DNA of 9,439 nt from an archaeon (GTDB lineage: Archaea > Thermoproteota > Nitrososphaeria > Conexivisphaerales > UBA164). A program made the position numbers and the translations under genes. Position 1 is the first letter of the stretch. Each line of letters begins with the position of its first letter. The stretch is taken from contig JAJZYL010000042.1 of NCBI GenBank assembly GCA_021798095.1, forward strand, positions 1 to 9,439. The letters are read 5' to 3'. Shown here piece after piece: positions 5,838 to 9,439 of the stretch. The notes under the pieces are model-generated. The model ran no database searches and was not told the DNA's origin. It saw nothing but the letters and a program-made list of their open reading frames with translations.

Positions 5838-6467
5838 TCAACTGCTCCTTCCCCCACTAACTCCCCTACTTTCTTCATGTATAAGGTTTAGCAAGTTCTC
5901 CCCGCGGTCCGTAAGCATGTACACCCTGATACTGTCACCATGTACAGCAAGTTGCCGAATGAGGCCATGCTTCATAAGGATGGTGATCTGATAGTCGATG
6001 GTCTTCCACTGTAACCCGGCTTCCTTTGCAAGCTCCGACCTGTCTCTGGCCATCTTCAGATCTTCGAGCAACTTGACTCTCGTTGGTCCTCCCTTTGCAT
6101 CCTCAAAGAGAGCGAATACATCTTCGTCAAAGCCTAGCAAGGCCCACCTTGATTTTTCACGTCGCTTCACTACCGAAACTCCGGCGAGTCCCAACCAGCC
6201 GCCAGAAATAAACTGAATATAATCTGCAGAACGAGCGGGCTGAGTGGAAAAGAACGGATTAGTAGTTAGTGATGAGCTGATCATTAGGGTAAATTGATGT
6301 GTCACAGTTGAAGCTGTGAACGGCCAGGGCGTAATCGTGAAGGGCCTTATCAGCGACCTATCGAATAGCATTAATACAACAAAGGCAATGCTGAACGCAG
6401 CGAATATGAGGATAAGGATGGAAGCCCGGAAAACTTCCTGTTCATGTGCTATAGTGATGCGCATCAT
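5838..6467 (-). CDS. Membrane-anchored winged-helix transcriptional regulator
   Basis: 209 residues. Residues 14-35 form a strong transmembrane segment and 83-100 a second, weaker one, followed by the positive cluster KRREK (101-105), so both termini should be cytoplasmic with an external loop of about 45 Ser/Thr-rich residues. Residues 112-197 form a winged helix-turn-helix: helices around 115-122 and 129-140, a helix-turn-helix ARDRSELAKEAGLQWKTIDY (140-159), recognition helix 154-167, and a wing with HGLIRQLAVHGDSIRVYMLT. This resembles ArsR/MarR-like archaeal regulators. A one-component sensor that binds DNA from the membrane is the likely role. The gene is divergent from the secreted-protein gene set at 6659-8964, its probable target. 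Start: ATG at 6467, a second ATG follows directly at 6464; the TATA box 24 bases upstream suggests a leaderless message. Confidence 0.8.
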   Translation of the reverse strand: MMRITIAHEQEVFRASILILIFAAFSIAFVVLMLFDRSLIRPFTITPWPFTASTVTHQFTLMISSSLTTNPFFSTQPARSADYIQFISGGWLGLAGVSVVKRREKSRWALLGFDEDVFALFEDAKGGPTRVKLLEDLKMARDRSELAKEAGLQWKTIDYQITILMKHGLIRQLAVHGDSIRVYMLTDRGENLLNLIHEESRGVSGGRSS

Positions 6468-6484
6468 GTATTAATACTTTTGCT

Positions 6485-6496
6485 AACTTATAAGTT
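6485..6496 (-). promoter_or_regulatory. Palindromic TATA box of the regulator gene
   Basis: AACTTATAAGTT is a perfect 12-base palindrome centred about 24 bases before the ATG at 6467, the spacing expected for a leaderless archaeal transcript. Because it is symmetric it could also be bound by a dimeric regulator, for example the regulator itself. It lies about 165 bases from the divergent gene start at 6659, too far to be that gene's TATA box. Confidence 0.5.
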
Positions 6497-6644
6497 TTAT
6501 TCTCACTTCTGGGAAGAACTCGTATAAACGAGGCTGGCATAACTTTTAATGATGATTTACATCGATTTGATCCGTGAAGATCATAAAGAAAAATGGCATA
6601 TTACAAAAGGTATCAAAATAGCTTCTGATTACAGTTTCTGTAGT

Positions 6645-6649
6645 GGTGA
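6645..6649 (+). promoter_or_regulatory. Ribosome binding site deciding a TTG start
   Basis: GGTGA ends 9 bases before TTG at 6659. An in-frame TGA at 6650-6652 rules out any earlier start, and no ATG or GTG in this frame precedes the signal peptide, so TTG is the best start for the secreted protein. Confidence 0.55.
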
Positions 6650-6658
6650 TGAAGTATC

Positions 6659-7804
6659 TTGATCCAGCGCATTTTTGCCGTCGTGTTATTAGTCCTGATG
6701 GTGGCGCTTCCAGTATCTTCGGCCACATCAATGGCGATAGCCCAATCCTCACTTGCATCATCCACTTCAGGAGTAACAGCTAGTCAACTGCAGGAGGCTT
6801 GGGAGCTGTATCATGAAAATCTGAGCACGGTCGGGCCCGTGCCAGCTGGGGCCCTGCCGGTGCTGATGAACTACAACGAGACGGCGCAGTCCATGCAAGT
6901 TCCGACTAATCAATCAGCGAGTATAAGCCCAGACATCGTCGACCCGGTGTTAAGCACATATTATATAGCCGCATACGGTTATAGCGGCTCAACTTGGCAT
7001 GACGCCCACGCCGAGACAACGACAATCACCTTTTCTGGTTCTCCTTCAGCGTTGGAGTCAAATACAGTAAGTGGGGGGCTGAACGTCCATGTGCCGGATA
7101 CAACATATGCCGTTGATTACCTGCTCATGTTCTCCGTTTACTACACGTCGAATGGAGAAGCCAATGTCGCATACGCAGTATATTCGGCGTGTGCCGGATC
7201 TTCTTATGGTAGCTGTGGGCCACAGTATCCCAACAACCCTGTGGCTGACTACCTTATTACAAGTGGCTCGGTTGCTGACGTGGGGAAAGCTGGTGACCAT
7301 ATAAACCTCGTTATGTATTGGGACACCAATAATGGCTTATATGGTTATGTGTTTGATTACGCGGATTTGAACGTTAGCACCACTGACTGGACGGTGTTAT
7401 ACCTGAATCCAACAGGCAACTACACGACTATGCAGAGCGAAAGTTTGGGATGGGGAACAGTGTCTGCTATTGGGAATTCCCCTTATAATGCCTATTTCTA
7501 TCAAATCGGGTTTTCCCTTTCAGGTATACCTCAGAACTCTAACTGGGAAGTCAAAGCGTTAGGTTCTACATACCAACAGTCAAATACTACCACTGTCACA
7601 TATGCTGACCACGCTACAACGTTGACGTGGGTATCATCTCCGTCCTATTTCTATTTTTCCTACTGGAAAGAGATCTGGGTAGTATCCGGTACACCAGCTC
7701 AACCATACGGCATATACATCGGAGGGAGTGGAAGCTCTTCTTCCAACCAAGTATATATAGGATACAATGGAGGTGCTCAACAGGGCGATGTCAGTCTCTG
7801 GTAA
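6659..7804 (+). CDS. Secreted beta-rich protein with a single cysteine pair
   Basis: 381 residues from a TTG start supported by GGTGA upstream. Residues 1-28 are a Sec signal peptide: Arg4, hydrophobic core 5-18, and likely cleavage near Ala26-Ile27-Ala28. The mature chain is rich in Ser, Thr, Tyr, Gly and Asn and poor in Lys and Arg, with alternating hydrophobic patterns that suggest a beta-sandwich, typical of envelope or extracellular proteins of acidophiles. There are several N-glycosylation sequons (Asn54, 73, 84, 238, 254, 309). Only two cysteines occur, Cys178 and Cys186, in a short loop (SACAGSSYGSCGP), likely one disulfide. No protease motif (thermopsin or G1 peptidase) is seen. Family not recognised; function unknown. 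The last 17 bases overlap the next gene's likely start, and the third gene of the set encodes a thioredoxin-like protein that may act on the cysteine pair. Confidence 0.75.
   Translation: MIQRIFAVVLLVLMVALPVSSATSMAIAQSSLASSTSGVTASQLQEAWELYHENLSTVGPVPAGALPVLMNYNETAQSMQVPTNQSASISPDIVDPVLSTYYIAAYGYSGSTWHDAHAETTTITFSGSPSALESNTVSGGLNVHVPDTTYAVDYLLMFSVYYTSNGEANVAYAVYSACAGSSYGSCGPQYPNNPVADYLITSGSVADVGKAGDHINLVMYWDTNNGLYGYVFDYADLNVSTTDWTVLYLNPTGNYTTMQSESLGWGTVSAIGNSPYNAYFYQIGFSLSGIPQNSNWEVKALGSTYQQSNTTTVTYADHATTLTWVSSPSYFYFSYWKEIWVVSGTPAQPYGIYIGGSGSSSSNQVYIGYNGGAQQGDVSLW
7769..7775 (+). promoter_or_regulatory. Shine-Dalgarno site inside the secreted-protein gene
   Basis: GGAGGTG lies 12 bases before ATG 7788 and begins directly behind the alternative ATG 7767. 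It favours the later ATG as the start of the membrane-protein gene and ties its translation to the upstream gene. Confidence 0.55.
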
Positions 7805-8243
7805 CAACGTCTTGAAAGGCGACTTCCCCCACGGGAAGCGCCTATTTTTTCATTTGATAAAATCGATATGGTTGGCCTTTAATGTGGTATTTGTCCTCAC
7901 ACCTATGATAACGATATTGACTTATTCTGCAGTCCTTGATACTACTAGCGGCCCGACACAGTTTGCAGTCATGGGTTTCCCAGTCAATTATATCTATCAT
8001 TTTTATTACTCGTCTGGTAGTATCAACGGTAACATTTTTGTTTTATGGGCTCTGGTATTGGACTTGATATTTTGGGCGGCGCTGGGTTTTATTTTCTTCT
8101 TATACCATCATCCAGGGGGGTTCATAAATTTAGGTCTATTGATCGAGCCCTCCGCTATATTCCTAGCCGTATACACACTTGAGGTAATTATAACCTTACC
8201 ACACCCTATAATTCGCCCGCCCTGGCTGGTCTTTTGGCCATAG
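7788..8243 (+). CDS. Small membrane protein with three predicted spans
   Basis: 151 residues from ATG 7788, chosen because GGAGGTG at 7769-7775 precedes it; the in-frame ATG at 7767 would add seven residues and has this site inside it. Predicted membrane segments lie at about 27-48, 83-106 and 114-137, with a hydrophilic external-type loop (about 50-80, rich in Tyr, Gly and Ser) between the first two. The N-terminus is basic (Lys10, Lys18, Arg19, Lys26), hence probably cytoplasmic. The C-terminus is short and ends in Pro and Trp residues. I do not recognise a family. The gene overlaps the secreted-protein gene by 17 bases and is followed after 31 bases by the DUF929 gene, so the three are very likely one transcript. 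A partner or anchor for the secreted or thioredoxin-like protein is plausible but is inference. Confidence 0.65.
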   Translation: MSVSGNNVLKGDFPHGKRLFFHLIKSIWLAFNVVFVLTPMITILTYSAVLDTTSGPTQFAVMGFPVNYIYHFYYSSGSINGNIFVLWALVLDLIFWAALGFIFFLYHHPGGFINLGLLIEPSAIFLAVYTLEVIITLPHPIIRPPWLVFWP

Positions 8244-8262
8244 GGAAGAATTGACCAGGATT

Positions 8263-8268
8263 GGTGGT
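8263..8268 (+). promoter_or_regulatory. Ribosome binding site for the DUF929 gene
   Basis: GGTGGT ends 6 bases before ATG 8275 and supports that start over the in-frame TTG at 8251. Confidence 0.5.
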
Positions 8269-8274
8269 AGTCAT

Positions 8275-8964
8275 ATGTCAAAGCACAGAACTGGCAAAGG
8301 CAACCACAGACTAGCCATCCTGGTGGCGATAGCGGCCATCATTTTGCTGTCGATAGGAGGGTATATTTCATACCAAACACCGAACGGTTCGACAGCCAAG
8401 CTCAACATGGAACTCCGTTCCCTTAGACCTTCCCCTTTGATGGGCGCAACCGCGAATCTTACGGCTGTAAACGGCACCCTGTGGTCGGTGGACGGCAAGC
8501 CTGTAGTATTCTTCGTGGGTGGGGAATTCTGCCCATTCTGTGCCGCCGAGAGCTGGCCAATGGCCGCCTTCATTTCTCATTACGGAAGCTTCACGAGGGT
8601 GGACTTCATAACGTCGAGCGAAGGGAGCATAAGCGCCATCTCCTTCTATGGTACAAGCTACACCAGCCCAAGTATCTATTTCGTCGGCCTCGAAATAGCC
8701 GGCCAGAACCGGCAACCGTTGCAGGGCATGACCCCTTATGAACAGTTGATATTCAACGAATACGATCCCCAGCACACGGTTCCCTTCCTGGACATCGCAA
8801 ACCGGTACGTACTTATAGGCTCACAGGTGTCTCCCGGCATATTAAGCGGGATGTCGCAACAGCAGGTACTAGCGGCGTTGGGCACCAACTCCCAACTGAG
8901 CGGTTACATGGGAAACGCTGAATATTACATCGCCCAAGCCTATAACGAATCGCTGGCCGAATAG
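8275..8964 (+). CDS. DUF929-type thioredoxin-like protein, membrane-anchored
   Basis: 229 residues from ATG 8275. A basic N-terminus (residues 1-12) and one transmembrane segment (about 13-32) place the rest outside the cytoplasmic membrane. The domain from about residue 60 onward matches what I know of DUF929, an archaeal family with a thioredoxin-like fold: VVFFVGGEFCPFCAAESWPM carries the redox CPFC motif (Cys86, Cys89) at the end of a beta strand, followed by a helix, FITSSEG (111-117), SIYFVGLEI (133-141), a TVPFLDIANRYV segment (168-179) that holds the cis-Pro-like Thr-Val-Pro, and a C-terminal helix. Only these two cysteines are present. Likely role: making, breaking or isomerising disulfides of exported proteins; the secreted protein two genes upstream has just one cysteine pair. 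An in-frame TTG at 8251 would add eight residues. Confidence 0.8.
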   Translation: MSKHRTGKGNHRLAILVAIAAIILLSIGGYISYQTPNGSTAKLNMELRSLRPSPLMGATANLTAVNGTLWSVDGKPVVFFVGGEFCPFCAAESWPMAAFISHYGSFTRVDFITSSEGSISAISFYGTSYTSPSIYFVGLEIAGQNRQPLQGMTPYEQLIFNEYDPQHTVPFLDIANRYVLIGSQVSPGILSGMSQQQVLAALGTNSQLSGYMGNAEYYIAQAYNESLAE

Positions 8965-9195
8965 GCAGGACTTTCTTATAAGACTTATTACCAGTACAGT
9001 ACATCCGCAAGTGGATTTTGCCGGGCCTAATTTGACGCAATTTCCGGTGCCGTTCGCTTCTCCGGGGATGTCGTTGTGGACATCATCCTGCCGTCTTCCC
9101 AGCCTCCTACGCCCGCTGACTGGGCAGTTCGGTGGTGCCGTCCATGGCCGTCGCTATCCACGCGCGGTGTTGAGCCCTCGCCGCCCGTTGGCCGG
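8965..9195. other. Non-coding flank of the insertion-sequence remnant
   Basis: After the DUF929 stop the sequence is AT-rich to about 9005 and then turns sharply GC-rich, in line with the transposase beyond. The GC-rich part holds a 6-bp inverted repeat, GATGTC (9067-9072) with GACATC (9079-9084). The open reading at 9011-9199 on the plus strand has no protein-like character. One terminal inverted repeat of the element may lie here, but the other end is outside the window, so it cannot be recognised. No terminator with a good T-tract was seen after 8964. Confidence 0.4.
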
Positions 9196-9439
9196 CTAAG
9201 GTGGGGGATCTCCGGGCCGCTCTATCCACACGGTAAAGAACTTCACCATGCGCGACAGCTTCATCAGCGGCTCCTTTGGCTCGATGCCAAGGCTGTGCGC
9301 CAGGATTGCGTTAACGAGGACCCACAGGTTATAGAGGAAGATGGAGAGCATCAGGTAGACGGTCCTGATCGTGTAATTCGTGCTGGCGGTCTTCGCCTGA
9401 ACGTTGTCCTGGACTCAGAAGCCGGTTTCTATGCCCCAG
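9196..9439 (-). pseudogene. DDE transposase (IS4-like superfamily), C-terminal end, broken
   Basis: Entering from the right edge the minus strand reads WGIETGF, then an in-frame TGA (9417-9415), then VQDNVQAKTASTNYTIRTVY and a hydrophobic stretch ending in LYNLWVLVNAIL, finishing at TAG 9198-9196. W-G-I-E-T is the region of the catalytic Glu in IS4-type transposases, and the downstream ...K(T/S)xxxxxxR..Y.L.(V/I)(F/L)LYN(L/M)W segment is the usual C-terminal tail. The TGA sits where these proteins usually have Arg or a similar residue, four residues after the catalytic Glu; it probably marks a dead copy, unless it is a sequencing error. The rest of the gene lies outside the window. Base composition is GC-richer than in the neighbouring genes. 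Confidence 0.65.

Noticed and set aside
6659..7804. Thermopsin or G1-type acid protease
   Set aside because: Secreted, Ser/Thr-rich and from a probable acidophile, but no matching catalytic motifs were seen.
8368..8775. 135-residue minus-strand ORF opposite the DUF929 gene
   Set aside because: It is an antisense shadow; the plus strand has signal-anchor, CPFC motif and a good start.
1..9439. CRISPR array or tandem direct repeats
   Set aside because: No regularly spaced repeat of 20-40 bases was seen anywhere in the window by eye.

Overview
The window looks like part of an archaeal genome, most likely from the order Thermoplasmatales or a close relative in acidic, warm habitats. This is inferred from sequence alone. 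The pointers are A/T-rich TATA-box promoters placed for leaderless or short-leader transcripts, GGTGA-type ribosome binding sites, a DUF929-type thioredoxin-like protein (a family I know from Thermoplasmatales and Sulfolobales), and the N-terminus of an archaeal-type tyrosine recombinase. No rRNA or intact tRNA gene was seen.

Layout. (1) 1-509: a hairpin terminator serving a gene left of the window, a doubtful 59-residue ORF with two CxxC pairs, and the T-tract terminator of the next gene. (2) 510-3394: two divergent major facilitator superfamily (MFS) transporters, one sugar-porter-like on the minus strand and one drug-exporter-like on the plus strand. They are separated by a 320-base promoter region that holds an odd GC-rich islet. 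(3) 3395-5815: a graveyard of mobile-element genes. It holds a helix-turn-helix-like remnant, an intact small zinc-ribbon gene, an unknown ORF fused in frame to the broken N-terminus of a tyrosine recombinase, a tRNA-3'-end-like sequence just upstream of that recombinase, a decayed minus-strand reading, and the C-terminal half of a beta-class DNA methyltransferase. (4) 5838-8964: an intact locus. A membrane-anchored winged-helix regulator is divergent from a tightly packed three-gene set: a secreted beta-rich protein with exactly two cysteines, a three-span membrane protein, and a membrane-anchored thioredoxin-like DUF929 protein with a CPFC motif. (5) 8965-9439: the 3' end of a decayed insertion-sequence transposase on the minus strand, with an in-frame stop.

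How the genes may work together. The most coherent unit is 5838-8964. My inference is an envelope system: the regulator senses something at or outside the membrane and controls export of the two-cysteine protein, whose disulfide could be made or reduced by the DUF929 protein, with the small membrane protein as partner or anchor. The 3.4-5.8 kb region is best read as one or more integrated elements that have largely decayed. A degenerate tRNA-end-like repeat at 3576 and 4969 may mark the ends of one of them.
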